NCBI GenBank assembly: GCA_036725605.1
Contig: DAIMDW010000001.1
Location: forward strand, 186,001-250,000
DNA length: 64,000 nucleotides
DNA from: CALBTQ01 sp036725605
GTDB taxonomy: Bacteria; Lernaellota; Lernaellaia; Lernaellales; Lernaellaceae
Direction: 5' to 3'
The first letter of the stretch is position 1; each line of letters opens with the position of its first letter. Made by a program: the position numbers and the translations under genes. The notes beneath the pieces are model-generated. The model did not search any database. It was not told the origin of the DNA and worked only from the letters and a program-made list of their open reading frames with translations. Shown in pieces: positions 52,423-62,053 of this stretch.

Positions 52423-53313
52423 TTACCCGCGCGGATGATGGTGCGTATGCACCTTCTTCAACCGTTCGCGATTGATGTGCGTGTAAATCTCGGTCGTGCT
52501 CAGGTCGGCGTGACCGAGCATTTCCTGCACCGAACGCAGGTCCGCGCCGTGTTCGAGCAGGTGCGTCGCGAAGCTGTGGCGCAGCACGTGCGGCGAAATC
52601 TTGCGTTTGATGCCCACCGCTTTGCCATAGCGGTCCACCAGCAGATGAAAATGCTGGCGCGTCATCGGTCCGCCGCGATTGGTGACGAACACCGCCGGCG
52701 AAGTACGGTGGTTCAACAAGACCGGCCGCGCCTGCTGGAGGTAGCGCGTCAGCCAATCGGCCGCTTCGTCGCCGATGGGCACCAGGCGTTCCTTGTTGCC
52801 TTTGCCGATCACGCGCAGCAGGCCGATCTCCAGATTCAACGCCCGCAGCGGCAGGTTGACCAGCTCCGAAACGCGCAGGCCCGACGCATACAGCGTTTCG
52901 AGCATCGCCTTGTCGCGCAGGCCCAGCGGCGAGGCCGTGTCGGGCGCGGCGAGCAGAGCGTCGACCTCCTGCTCGGTCAGCACCTTGGGCAGCGGTTTGC
53001 CGATTTTCTGCGTGTCGACCAGCTCGGCCGGATTGGCCGGGATGACGTTCTCTTCGTACAAGAACTTGAGGAAGTTGCGGACGGTCACCAGGTTGCGCGC
53101 GACGGTGCGCGCCGACACGCCGTCGTGTTCGCGCCGGTGCACGACGAAGCCGAGCACCTCGGCGGCCGTGATGCGTTCGAGGCGATCGATGCCGCGTTGC
53201 TCGCAAAATGACGCGAACAACACCAGATCGCGGCTGTAGGCGTCCAGCGTGTTTTTACCCGCGCCGTATTCGATTTTCTTGTGCGCCAGAAAGCGGTCGA
53301 TCCACTCGTCCAC
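52423..53313 (-). CDS. Tyrosine recombinase XerC/XerD
   Basis: 296 residues from GTG 53313, following GGGGAC; a TTG at 53364 is in frame but has no RBS and would overlap the amidase gene. N-terminal SAM-like domain (DEWIDRFLAHKKIEYGAGKNTLDAYSRDL), then the catalytic set: Arg in LYASGLRVSEL, Lys in GKGNKERLVPIG, H-x-x-R in SPHVLRHSFATHLLEHGADL, His in GHADLSTTEIYTHI and Tyr in IYTHI. It resolves chromosome dimers at dif with its partner. XerC versus XerD cannot be told apart here. Confidence 0.95.
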   Translation of the reverse strand: MDEWIDRFLAHKKIEYGAGKNTLDAYSRDLVLFASFCEQRGIDRLERITAAEVLGFVVHRREHDGVSARTVARNLVTVRNFLKFLYEENVIPANPAELVDTQKIGKPLPKVLTEQEVDALLAAPDTASPLGLRDKAMLETLYASGLRVSELVNLPLRALNLEIGLLRVIGKGNKERLVPIGDEAADWLTRYLQQARPVLLNHRTSPAVFVTNRGGPMTRQHFHLLVDRYGKAVGIKRKISPHVLRHSFATHLLEHGADLRSVQEMLGHADLSTTEIYTHINRERLKKVHTHHHPRG

Positions 53314-53326
53314 GTCACTGTCCCCG

Positions 53327-54976
53327 TCACTCGTTCCGGTCGAGGTAATCCTGAATCCCGGCAACGACGCCGTCGGCCAGCAATTGTTGATAGGAGGTCT
53401 GCGGCAGCAACTCGGCCTCGCCGGTGTGCGTGGCGAAACCGATTTCCACCAGCACGGCGGGCATGCGCGCGTCCATGAGCACCATCAGCGGGGCCTGCTT
53501 GGTGCCGCGATCGGCCGCGTTCTTGCGCACGGTGCGCACGCGGGCAAGCAGTTTGTTTTGCATCGTTTTGGCCAGATGCCGCGATTCTTCGCGCGCCGTC
53601 TCGGTGTAAAAATGATTCAGCAGATTGCGCGACGAAGCGAAGGTGTGATTGCCCGCCTTGTTTTCGAAATCGACGATCTCCGCGTCGTCCGGCTGACTGT
53701 TGCCGGCGAACATGTACGTTTCGATGCCGTTGCTCACCGGGCGGAAACTGGCGTTGACGTGCAGCGATACGAACAGATCGGCGGCCAATTCGTTGGCGAT
53801 CGCCGTGCGCACGTCCAGCGGCAGATAAACGTCCTCCTCGCGCGTGAGCACCACGACCAGATCGGAGCGCTTGCTCAGCTCCTTTTTCACCAGCAGCGCC
53901 ACGGCCAGCACGATGTCCTTTTCCACCAGCGCGCCGTTGTGCGCGCCCAGGTCGTCACCGCCGTGCCCCGGATCGATGACGATCACCCGCTTGCGCGACG
54001 CGGAGGGCGACAGCGCCTGCGGATGCTTGGTCTGCACGTCGACGATCACCCGCGGCGGATCGTTCAAACGGCTGATCTGGTACGAGGAAAACTCGTTCAA
54101 CTGCAGGCGCAACGTGACCGAGCCGTTTCGGTCGTCGATCATCTCGGCCTGTTGCACCAGCGAATCGTCCATCGCCGGCAGGCTGAAATCCTCGGCCAAC
54201 GCGGCGTCGATGAACGACAAACGCAGCTCGCCGGGCTCGTGACGATCCGCCGCCGGTTGCGTGCACGATTGCTCGATCGTCACCGGTGCGCTCAGGACGA
54301 GCACCAGGCGCAAATGATTTTTCCCCGCCCACACCGCGCAACTGCGCACCTGTGCGGAAGCGCTCGGCGACGGCGGTTCCGGCTCCGGTGTCGTCTCAAC
54401 AGATTCCACCGCCGGGGGCGTTTCGCTTTCAACCGGCGGGGCGGGCGTTCCCTCGACGACCAACGGCGCTTGCGGCGCAAAGGCGGCCAGTCGCTCCATG
54501 CCCGCTCGCGCCTCGGCAACCAGGTCGCCGTTGCCGACGCCGCCCGCCGCGCCCTGGTAGCGCAAGTAGGCTTCAGCCGGCGCTTCAAGTTTCGTTTCCA
54601 GAATCCGGCCCGCCTTGACCAGCGCGTCGTCGGCCAGATTGCTCTCCGGATACACGCGAGCCATGCGGTCGTACACCTTGATCGCCGCCCGCAGATCGTC
54701 GTTGCGTCCCGACCAGCGCGCCATGCGCACGAAGCCGTCGCCGGCGATAAACAGCGCATCGGCCGCGCGCGCATGCTCCGGGTGATCTTCGGCGAACTGG
54801 ATGAACGCGCGAATGTACCGCTGCCAATTCACCCGCTGATGCTGCGCCTTGATGTTGGTCAAAAAGGTTTGATAATCGCCGCGCAGCTTCTGGTATTGGT
54901 TTTCGACCGAATCGGCCCCGGCGAGCGCGGGCAGCAGCAGAAGCAGCATGACGATGATGACGAAGCGGCGCATCAT
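53327..54976 (-). CDS. N-acetylmuramoyl-L-alanine amidase with TPR-like N-terminal and AMIN-like region
   Basis: 549 residues from ATG 54976, overlapping the mutS stop (ATGATG/TGA), with AGGAG eight bases upstream. The longer frame to 55879 is shadow of mutS. Signal peptide ends LAGA. Residues about 25-160 are helical repeats (YIRAFIQFAEDHPEHARAADALFIAG, DDLRAAIKVYDRMARVYPES, TPR type). A Pro/Glu-rich linker (PAPPVESETPPAVESVETTPEPEPPS) precedes an AMIN-like beta domain (to about 315). The amidase_3 domain has zinc ligands in IDPGHGGDDLGAHNG (His), VEKDIVL (Glu) and SLHVNA (His), plus LVEIGFATH. It cleaves the amide between MurNAc and L-Ala for cell division or wall turnover. Confidence 0.95.
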   Translation of the reverse strand: MMRRFVIIVMLLLLLPALAGADSVENQYQKLRGDYQTFLTNIKAQHQRVNWQRYIRAFIQFAEDHPEHARAADALFIAGDGFVRMARWSGRNDDLRAAIKVYDRMARVYPESNLADDALVKAGRILETKLEAPAEAYLRYQGAAGGVGNGDLVAEARAGMERLAAFAPQAPLVVEGTPAPPVESETPPAVESVETTPEPEPPSPSASAQVRSCAVWAGKNHLRLVLVLSAPVTIEQSCTQPAADRHEPGELRLSFIDAALAEDFSLPAMDDSLVQQAEMIDDRNGSVTLRLQLNEFSSYQISRLNDPPRVIVDVQTKHPQALSPSASRKRVIVIDPGHGGDDLGAHNGALVEKDIVLAVALLVKKELSKRSDLVVVLTREEDVYLPLDVRTAIANELAADLFVSLHVNASFRPVSNGIETYMFAGNSQPDDAEIVDFENKAGNHTFASSRNLLNHFYTETAREESRHLAKTMQNKLLARVRTVRKNAADRGTKQAPLMVLMDARMPAVLVEIGFATHTGEAELLPQTSYQQLLADGVVAGIQDYLDRNE

Positions 54977-57600
54977 TTCAATTTCTCCTGCAGCCGCGAC
55001 AGCGCGTTGAGCGCTTCGATCGGCGTCAGGCCGGCGATGTCGAGGGCGCGGATTTCCTCTTCGATCGGCGAGGGCGCCGGCGCGGAGAAGAAGCTGAGTT
55101 GGCCGGTTTTCGGCGCGGCCTTTTTGCGCGCGTGTTCGGCCAGACGCACCTGACCCACCTCGTCGAACTCCGCCGCCTCGAGATTTTTCAGCACTTCCTT
55201 GGCGCGGGCGAGCACCTCTTCGGGCAACCCGGCCAGCCGCGCGACCTGAATGCCGTAGCTGCGGCTGGTCGCGCCGGGCACGATTTTGCGCAGGAAAAGG
55301 ATCTGGTCGCTCCATTCCTTGACGGCGATGTTGTAGTTGACCACGCCGGGCTTGGTGCGCGCGAGGTCGGTCAGTTCGTGGTAGTGGGTAGCGAACAGCG
55401 TGCGCGCGCCGACGCGTTCGGCGTTGTGCACGTACTCGGCGACGGCCCAGGCGATCGACAGCCCGTCGAAGGTGGACGTGCCGCGCCCGACTTCGTCGAG
55501 GATGATCAGGCTGCGGCGCGTGGCGTTGCGCAGGATGTCGGCCGTTTCGGTCATCTCGACCATGAAGGTTGACTGACCGCGCGCCAGGTTGTCCGATGCG
55601 CCCACGCGGGTGAACACGCGGTCGACCAGCCCGACGTGCGCCGCCGACGCGGGCGTGAACGAGCCCATCTGCGCCATGATCGCGATCAGCGCCACCTGCC
55701 GGATGTAAGTCGATTTGCCGGCCATGTTCGGCCCGGTGATCAGCAGCAGGCGATTGAGTTCGGTGTCCAGCAGCGTGTCGTTGGGCACGAAGCGCTCGTC
55801 GGTGACCGCGACCTCCACCACCGGGTGACGGCCGTCGCGAACGTCGAGCCGGTCGTCGTCGCCGATCTCCGGCCGGCAATAGCCGCGCTTTTCGGCCAGC
55901 CGCGCGAAGCAGGTCAGCACGTCGACGTGCGCCACGACCTGCGCGGTCGTCTGGATGCGCGCCACCTGGTCGGCCACCTGCCGCCGCACCTCGACGAACA
56001 GGTCGTATTCCAGATCGACGATTTTGTCCTGCGCGGTGAGGATTTTCTCCTCGATCTCCTTGAGCTGCGGCGTGATGAACCGCTCGGCGTTGACCAGCGT
56101 TTGTTTGCGCAGGTAATCGGCGGGCACCAGGTCGAGGTTGGACTTGGTAACTTCAATAAAATAACCGAAAATATTGTTGTAGCGGATGCGCAGTTTCTGG
56201 ATGCCCGTGCGCTTGCGCTCGGCCGCCTCGATTTCGGCGATCACGCCTTTGCCGCTACGCGAAATGTGCCGCAGGTCGTCGACCTCGGCGCTGAAGCCGG
56301 GCTTGATCAAGCCGCCGTCGCGCAATGCCAGGGGCGGATCGTCGTCGATGGCGCGTTCGAGCAGTTCGCCGACGTCGGTCAGCAGATCGAGCCGGTCGGC
56401 CAGTTCGACGAACAGCGGATTGGCGAATTGGCCCAGCGCCGTTTTGAGCGCGGGCAACTGGCGCAACGAATTGCGCAGGGCGATCAGGTCGCGCGCATTG
56501 CACGAGGCGAGGCTGATGCGCCCGGCCAGTCGCTCCAGGTCGTGAATCGCTCCCATCGCCTCGACGAGATTCTCGCGGTCGTTGACGCGGTCGAGGCATT
56601 CGGCGACGGCTTCGTGGCGCGCCTCGATCTGCGCGCGGTCGGTCAGCGGATAGCACAGCCAACGGCGCAGCAAGCGTCCGCCCATCGCGGTGCAGGTTTC
56701 GTCGAGCACCGCCAGCAGCGTGTTTTTGCGCCCGCCGTCCTGCATGTTTGCGGTCAGTTCGAGGTTGCGTTTGGCTGTTTCGTCCAGAATCAAAAAGGCG
56801 TCGGCGCGATCGACCGTGATGCGCCGCAGGTGCCCCAGGTCGCGTTTTTGCGTAATGACCAGGTAATGCAGCGCCGCGCCCGCGGCGCGCAGGGCAGCCT
56901 CGTAGGCTTCTTCAGCGAAGGCGGCCGACGAAAAATCCGGGAACTGCGCAGCCAGCGCCTCGCCGGCGGCGGCGGGCTCGTAGGCGTCCTCGGGTAGCGA
57001 GGTGAGGAACCGGCCGGGCAGGGAATTGAGCAACCGTCGTACGCGCGGATCGTCCTCCAGCGTTTGCGGGACGATCAACTCCGACGGTTCGGCGCGCACC
57101 AGCTCGTCGACCAGCGCGTCGATCGTCTCGGTCAGGCCGAGGCGAAACTCGCCGGTCGACAGGTCGCACAGCGCGAAGCCCTGTTTGTCGTCTTCCAGCC
57201 ACACGGTCATCAGGTAGTTGTTGGCCTTTTCGTCCAGCTCGTCCTGCTCGATGACCACCCCGGGCGTGACCACCCGCGTGACGCCGCGTTTGACGATCCC
57301 CTTGGCGTGACGCGGGTCCTCGAGCTGATCGCAGATGGCGACCTTCTCGTTCGCCTGAATCAGCTTGGCCAGGTAGGTGTTGAGCGCATGATGGGGCACG
57401 CCGCACAGCGGGATAGGGTCCTCGGTGCCCTTCGAGCGGCTGGTCAGGGCGATGTTGAGGACCTTCGCGGCGCGTTGGGCGTCCTCGAAGAACATCTCGT
57501 AAAAATCGCCCATCCGAAACAGCAGCAGATGATCCGGATACTCCTGCTTGATATCCAGATACTGCCGGATCATCGGCGTAATTTTCGCGCCTTTGTTCAT
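54973..57600 (-). CDS. mutS: DNA mismatch repair protein MutS
   Basis: 875 residues from ATG 57600 (residue 28 of the longer frame). Mismatch domain begins ITPMIRQYLDIKQEYPDHLLLFRMGDFYEMFFEDA with the FYE motif for mismatch recognition. Later the Walker A GPNMAGKSTYIRQ, Walker B LIILDEVGRGTSTFDG and the C-terminal helix-turn region ARLAGLPEEVLARAKEVL are complete. It recognises base mismatches; no mutL is in the window. Stop overlaps the amidase start, so mutS, amidase, xer form a linked run. Confidence 0.97.
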   Translation of the reverse strand: MNKGAKITPMIRQYLDIKQEYPDHLLLFRMGDFYEMFFEDAQRAAKVLNIALTSRSKGTEDPIPLCGVPHHALNTYLAKLIQANEKVAICDQLEDPRHAKGIVKRGVTRVVTPGVVIEQDELDEKANNYLMTVWLEDDKQGFALCDLSTGEFRLGLTETIDALVDELVRAEPSELIVPQTLEDDPRVRRLLNSLPGRFLTSLPEDAYEPAAAGEALAAQFPDFSSAAFAEEAYEAALRAAGAALHYLVITQKRDLGHLRRITVDRADAFLILDETAKRNLELTANMQDGGRKNTLLAVLDETCTAMGGRLLRRWLCYPLTDRAQIEARHEAVAECLDRVNDRENLVEAMGAIHDLERLAGRISLASCNARDLIALRNSLRQLPALKTALGQFANPLFVELADRLDLLTDVGELLERAIDDDPPLALRDGGLIKPGFSAEVDDLRHISRSGKGVIAEIEAAERKRTGIQKLRIRYNNIFGYFIEVTKSNLDLVPADYLRKQTLVNAERFITPQLKEIEEKILTAQDKIVDLEYDLFVEVRRQVADQVARIQTTAQVVAHVDVLTCFARLAEKRGYCRPEIGDDDRLDVRDGRHPVVEVAVTDERFVPNDTLLDTELNRLLLITGPNMAGKSTYIRQVALIAIMAQMGSFTPASAAHVGLVDRVFTRVGASDNLARGQSTFMVEMTETADILRNATRRSLIILDEVGRGTSTFDGLSIAWAVAEYVHNAERVGARTLFATHYHELTDLARTKPGVVNYNIAVKEWSDQILFLRKIVPGATSRSYGIQVARLAGLPEEVLARAKEVLKNLEAAEFDEVGQVRLAEHARKKAAPKTGQLSFFSAPAPSPIEEEIRALDIAGLTPIEALNALSRLQEKLK

Positions 57601-57767
57601 GATACACCGCTCGCTGTCTCGGTAGTTGTTCCGAGCCGCTACGCTAACAGATTCATCCCGCCGCTTCAATGCTTTTGGCAACTAAATATTGTGCATTTTT
57701 ACGGAAAATCCACTAATTGTGGTAATAATCCGCGGCAACATTTTTGTGTCCGAAAGAGGGGAAAGCC

Positions 57768-57796
57768 TTGTGATTTCTCCGCCCCTGCCGTACAAT
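57768..57796 (+). promoter_or_regulatory. Sigma-70-type promoter for the C25-type gene
   Basis: TTGTGA (57768-57773), 17-base spacer, TACAAT (57791-57796), 42 bases before ATG 57838. Confidence 0.65.
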
Positions 57797-57837
57797 CCCC
57801 CCGTTCAGAATAACCCCGACCGATTGGGAGGTTTTCC

Positions 57838-59574
57838 ATGCTGTGGCGCAAATTTATTTACGTTGCCGTCGTCCTGGTGTTTGCCCTGAGCGGCTGCGCG
57901 GATGTCGGCGACGATACCCCGAACGATTATGCCGCGCTCGCCGACGGAGCGATTTCCCTGGTGAGCGAAAGCGCGCGGGAAATCGTCTTCCACGTGGTGC
58001 TGCCCGAGTTGACCTTGACCGAGGCGGAAACCGAACTGGGCGTGTTCACGCGCCTGGAGGCGGCGGGCTATCCGTATTACGGCCAGGTGGGTGAACCGGC
58101 GCTGCCGGCGCTGCGCGAGATCGTCTCGCTGCCCTTGGGCGCGCGGGTCACCGTGACCGCCGAGCCGCTGTTGGTCGACACGATCGCATTGGATCATCCG
58201 GTGCTGCCCAATCAGCCGCCGGTGGAAAAGCTGCCGGGCGCGTTGGAAAACCGGGAGTTCGTTTATGACGCCGACGCCTACAGCATCGACGCCTATACCG
58301 TCGGCCGTTTCGCGGCAATGACGGAAGAAGGCATGATGCGCAACCACCGCCTCGGCATGTTGGAAATCACGCCGATCGACTACAATCCGGCCGGCGGCGA
58401 ATTGCTGGTCGCCCGCGAACTGCGCGTCACCGTGCATCTGAACGGCGCGGATATCGCCGCCACGCAGGAAATGGCGCGCGAATACGGCGTGCCGGCCTTC
58501 GACGCGATCCTGGGCAATCAGGCGGCCAACCCCGGCAAAACGTGGAACCTCTTTTCGCAACCGACCGCCGGCGCGGCCTACCTGATCATCTACGCGAACA
58601 CGTTTGCGAGTTCCTCGGCGCTCAACCAGTTCAAAACGCTGAAGCAGAACGACGGGTGGACGGTCCACACGGCCAGCATGAGCGACGTGGGCTCCAACAC
58701 GGTTGTGGGCATCCGCAATTTCATCATCGAAAAGTACGACGCCATCCCGTCGCTGACCTTTGTGCTGCTGGTCGGCGACACCGACACGATCGCCGGCGCC
58801 TCCGGCTTCGCCAGCAACTACCCGGCGACCGACATTTACTATTCCTGCATGAACTCGACCGACTATTATCCCGACCTGCTGCTGGGGCGTTTCCCGGCGC
58901 GGACGGAAGCGCAGTTGGCCAACATGGTCGCCAAAACCGCCGCATACGAGGCGGCGGCTGGTTTGAAGACGGCCACCTTCATGGCCAGCACCGACAACTA
59001 CAGCATCACCGAGGGGACGCACAACACCGTGATCAACTACTTCCTCAGCCCGCATAGTTACACGGTCAACAAGCTGTACACGGTCACCTACAGCGCGACG
59101 ACGCAGCAGGTGAAAAACGCGATCAACGCCGGGACGAACTACGCGATCTACTCCGGGCACGGCAGCGAAACGTCCTGGGCGGACGGTCCGGCGTTCTCGC
59201 AGAGCGACGTGGCGAGCCTGACCAACACGCGTTATCCCTTCGTGTGCAGCTTCGCCTGCCTGACCGGCAAATACACCCTGGCCGAGAGCTTCGCCGAAAC
59301 CTGGTTGCGCGACGATCACGCCGGCGTGGCGATGATCGCCAGCTCGGTGACCTCTTACTGGGACGAGGACGACTGGTTCGAAAAAGCGATGTTCCTGGGC
59401 ATGTTCAACTTCCCCTGGACCGGTTATCCGGATCAGGTGTGGGCGGCCAGCGCGATGCTGTGCGGCAAGTTCGGCGTGTGGCGCATGTCCAACTTCGGCG
59501 GCGGCAGCAGCCACCGCTACTTCGAAATGTACAACCTCTTCGGCGATCCCTCGCTGGAGTTCTACACCTACTGA
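57838..59574 (+). CDS. Gingipain-like (C25 family) peptidase, lipoprotein
   Basis: 578 residues; TTGGGAGG precedes ATG 57838. Lipobox VFALSGC, Cys20. Residues 40-230 are a propeptide-like beta domain (VFTRLEAAGYPYYGQVGEPALPALREIVSLP, typical of C25 propeptides). The peptidase domain has AAYLIIYANTF, FVLLVGDTDTI, TDIYYSCMNSTDYYPDLLLGRFPART, catalytic His441 in IYSGHGSETSW and Cys474 in CSFACLTGKY. It ends right after GDPSLEFYTY, with no C-terminal Por sorting domain. It would be made as a zymogen and act outside the cell; Arg/Lys specificity cannot be inferred. Single gene with its own promoter and terminator. Confidence 0.92.
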   Translation: MLWRKFIYVAVVLVFALSGCADVGDDTPNDYAALADGAISLVSESAREIVFHVVLPELTLTEAETELGVFTRLEAAGYPYYGQVGEPALPALREIVSLPLGARVTVTAEPLLVDTIALDHPVLPNQPPVEKLPGALENREFVYDADAYSIDAYTVGRFAAMTEEGMMRNHRLGMLEITPIDYNPAGGELLVARELRVTVHLNGADIAATQEMAREYGVPAFDAILGNQAANPGKTWNLFSQPTAGAAYLIIYANTFASSSALNQFKTLKQNDGWTVHTASMSDVGSNTVVGIRNFIIEKYDAIPSLTFVLLVGDTDTIAGASGFASNYPATDIYYSCMNSTDYYPDLLLGRFPARTEAQLANMVAKTAAYEAAAGLKTATFMASTDNYSITEGTHNTVINYFLSPHSYTVNKLYTVTYSATTQQVKNAINAGTNYAIYSGHGSETSWADGPAFSQSDVASLTNTRYPFVCSFACLTGKYTLAESFAETWLRDDHAGVAMIASSVTSYWDEDDWFEKAMFLGMFNFPWTGYPDQVWAASAMLCGKFGVWRMSNFGGGSSHRYFEMYNLFGDPSLEFYTY

Positions 59575-59590
59575 ATCGACATTAAATGCG

Positions 59591-59624
59591 AACGCCCGCT
59601 CTCGCGTGAGGGCGGGCGTTTTTG
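59591..59624 (+). terminator. Terminator of the C25-type gene
   Basis: AACGCCCGC and GGGCGGGCGTT arms around a short loop, followed by TTTTTGTTT on the plus strand. The minus strand has no T-run. Confidence 0.75.
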
Positions 59625-59638
59625 TTTAACGAGGCGCG

Positions 59639-61054
59639 TTACGCCTTGGCGAAAAACGCTTTGTAGCACAGGAAGGAACTGAAGACGTCATCCTTGTGCG
59701 CCAGTTCGAAGGGGCTGTGCATCGCCAGCAACGCCGGACCGGCGTCCAACACGTCCGCGCCGTAGCGCGCGAAGAACAGCGCGACCGTACCGCCGCCGCC
59801 TTCGTCGACCTTGCCCAGTTCGCCGGTCTGCCACGGCACCTTGGCGTCGTTAAGGATCGTGCGGACCTTGCCGATGAACTCGGCGTGAGCGTCCGACGAA
59901 CCGGCCTTGCCGCGCACGCCGGTGTACTTGGTCAGGCAGATGCCGCTGCCGGCGATCGCCGCGTTGTGTTTGTCGTGCACGCCCTGATGATCGGGATCGA
60001 TCGCCGCGTTCACGTCCGCCGAGAGCACCTGGCTGTTGGCCAGCGCGCGGCGAATGGCGCGTTCGTTGTCCTTGCCTTCGCGGGCCAGCAACTCGCCGAG
60101 AAAATCCAGCAGGAAGCGGCCTTCTGCGCCGGTGTTGCCGGTCGAGCCGATTTCTTCCTTGTCCATGAAAAAGCAGACGGCGGTGCGCTGCGGTTTGGTT
60201 TTCAGGGCCAGCAGCGCGCGCAGGCTGGTGTAGGCGCACACGCGATCGTCATGGCCGTAGGCGCCGATGAACGCGCCGTCCAGACCGACGTTGCGGGCGA
60301 AGCCGGCGGGGACGATTTCCAGTTCGGCGCTGACGAAATCCTCTTCGATCAGACCGTATTTTTCGTGCAGCAGTTTGAGCACGTTGAGTTTGACGCGGTC
60401 TTTGCCGTCCTCGGCCTTGCCCAGCGGCCGACCGCCGAACACCACGTTCAATTTTTCGCCGGGAATGGCCTCGTTGAGTTTTTTGTTGCCCTGACTGCTG
60501 GCCGCCAGGTGCGGCAGTAGATCCAGCACGGTGAAGCACGGATCGGCCGGATCGTCGCCGATGGCGATGTCGACCATCTTCCCGTTTTTGTCGACGACCA
60601 CGCCGTACATCGCCAGCGGAATCGTCACCCACTGATACTTGCGGATGCCGCCGTAGTAGTGCGTTTTGAGCAGCGCGATATTGCAATCCTCGTACAGCGG
60701 TTTCTGCTTGAGATCCAACCGCGGCGAATCGATGTGGCTGACCACGAGGTTCACGCCTTTTTCCACCGACTCCTTGCCCAGCACGGCCAGGCCGGCCGCC
60801 TTGCCGCGGTAGGTGAGCAGCAGCTTGTCGCCTTCGGCCTTGGCGGTCAGCGGCTGGAAGCCGGCTTCGGTCGCCAGCCGTTCGATTTCCACGACGGCCA
60901 GCCGCTCGGTTTTGGCGATGTCCAGAAAACGCCGGTAATCGTCGCAGAACGGCTCGATCAGCTTTTTCTGGGCGGCGCTGTACGCGTCGTAGGCCAGCGG
61001 GATTTCCCGGGCCAGATTCTTCTTCGCCTGTTCGTACACTTTGCTTTTCGCCAT
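59639..61054 (-). CDS. M18-family zinc aminopeptidase
   Basis: 471 residues; AGGAGG precedes ATG 61054. Motifs in order: NLVVSHIDSPRLDLKQKPLYED (His ligand), YGHDDRVCAYTSLRALLAL (bridging Asp), VCFFMDKEEIGSTGNTGAEG (Glu pair), SADVNAAIDPDH and the late LAMHSPFELAHKDDVFSS (His). Cytoplasmic aspartyl-aminopeptidase/aminopeptidase I type that trims acidic or hydrophobic N-terminal residues. All metal ligands seem present. Monocistronic. Confidence 0.94.
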   Translation of the reverse strand: MAKSKVYEQAKKNLAREIPLAYDAYSAAQKKLIEPFCDDYRRFLDIAKTERLAVVEIERLATEAGFQPLTAKAEGDKLLLTYRGKAAGLAVLGKESVEKGVNLVVSHIDSPRLDLKQKPLYEDCNIALLKTHYYGGIRKYQWVTIPLAMYGVVVDKNGKMVDIAIGDDPADPCFTVLDLLPHLAASSQGNKKLNEAIPGEKLNVVFGGRPLGKAEDGKDRVKLNVLKLLHEKYGLIEEDFVSAELEIVPAGFARNVGLDGAFIGAYGHDDRVCAYTSLRALLALKTKPQRTAVCFFMDKEEIGSTGNTGAEGRFLLDFLGELLAREGKDNERAIRRALANSQVLSADVNAAIDPDHQGVHDKHNAAIAGSGICLTKYTGVRGKAGSSDAHAEFIGKVRTILNDAKVPWQTGELGKVDEGGGGTVALFFARYGADVLDAGPALLAMHSPFELAHKDDVFSSFLCYKAFFAKA

Positions 61055-61120
61055 GAATGGCCTCCTTACTGCCTGACGCGAAGTCGATTCGTCACCGGGA
61101 ACCGATTTCGTGAGATTGAA

Positions 61121-62053
61121 TTATGCGGATGTCTTGCGTAACCCCAACAAACGACGCAACGGATTGCGGCGCGGCTTTTCCGCCAGCAACTCGCGGATGC
61201 GCGGCATCGCCTCCTCCGCCGCTTGTTCCCCCAGCTTAATGATCGTTTCCGCCGCGGTAAAGTCCGCCCAGTGGATGTGTCCCACCTGCGGCGTGATGAC
61301 CACGTCGGCCGCTTCGAGTTGTTTTTCGATCAGCAGCCGCTTGGTGATGTCCTGCGTGCGGAAGTAAATTTCCAGCGCCCGCTTGAGCTCGGGCGGCTTG
61401 AGCAGGTCGTGACTGACGTTCACCGCGATGACCACATCCGCGCCCATTTCCTGCACGACGCTGATGGGCACCATGTTCACCACGCCGCCGTCGATGCACT
61501 CCATCTCGCCGATGCGGATCGGCGGAAACGCGCCGGGCACCGCGCTGGAAGCGGCCACCGCGTCGATGATCGGCCCGCGCCGCAACACGACTTCCTTGCC
61601 GGTCAGCAGATCGCATACGACGATCCCCAGCGGGATGAGCAGGTTGCGGATGTCGCTGTCGTCGATGAAATTGGACAATAGCGAGTACAGGTCGTCGCGG
61701 TCGAGAAAGCCCAGCCGCGTGACCGTGCTGCCGATCATCAGGCCGCGTTTGACGGTCTGGGTGAAGGAATCGAAAAAGCCCTGCACCTCTTCGTTGCGCT
61801 TGAGGCCGTGAATGCGCGACTGCGCGAATTCCTCGCTTTGGTAGAACTTCTGCGCCTTGACGATCAGCTTTTCTGCGCGCGGATTGCCGGCGTACAGCGC
61901 GCCGACCAGGCTGCCCATGCTCGCGCCGGAAATAAAATCGACGGGCACCTGTTCGCGTTCAAGCACGCGCAACACGCCCAAATGCGCCAACCCCCGGGCC
62001 GCTCCGCCGCCCAGGGCCAATCCGACCGTCTTGCGTTTTTTCTTGGCGATCAA
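61121..62053 (-). CDS. Patatin-like phospholipase (RssA type)
   Basis: 310 residues from TTG 62053, which overlaps the stop of the preceding gene (TTGA); the longer frame to 62332 is shadow. Starts IAKKKRKTVGLALGGGAARGLAHLGVLR, containing the oxyanion GGGxARG and, soon after, the nucleophile motif G-A-S-M-G in ISGASMGSL. The catalytic Asp is in ECIDGGVVNMVPI. The family hydrolyses phospholipid acyl esters; members next to envelope genes often take part in membrane homeostasis. No signal peptide. Confidence 0.93.
   Translation of the reverse strand: MIAKKKRKTVGLALGGGAARGLAHLGVLRVLEREQVPVDFISGASMGSLVGALYAGNPRAEKLIVKAQKFYQSEEFAQSRIHGLKRNEEVQGFFDSFTQTVKRGLMIGSTVTRLGFLDRDDLYSLLSNFIDDSDIRNLLIPLGIVVCDLLTGKEVVLRRGPIIDAVAASSAVPGAFPPIRIGEMECIDGGVVNMVPISVVQEMGADVVIAVNVSHDLLKPPELKRALEIYFRTQDITKRLLIEKQLEAADVVITPQVGHIHWADFTAAETIIKLGEQAAEEAMPRIRELLAEKPRRNPLRRLLGLRKTSA

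Noticed and set aside
54977..55879. N-terminal extension of the amidase frame into mutS
   Set aside because: Shadow sequence; a signal peptide and RBS fix the start at 54976.
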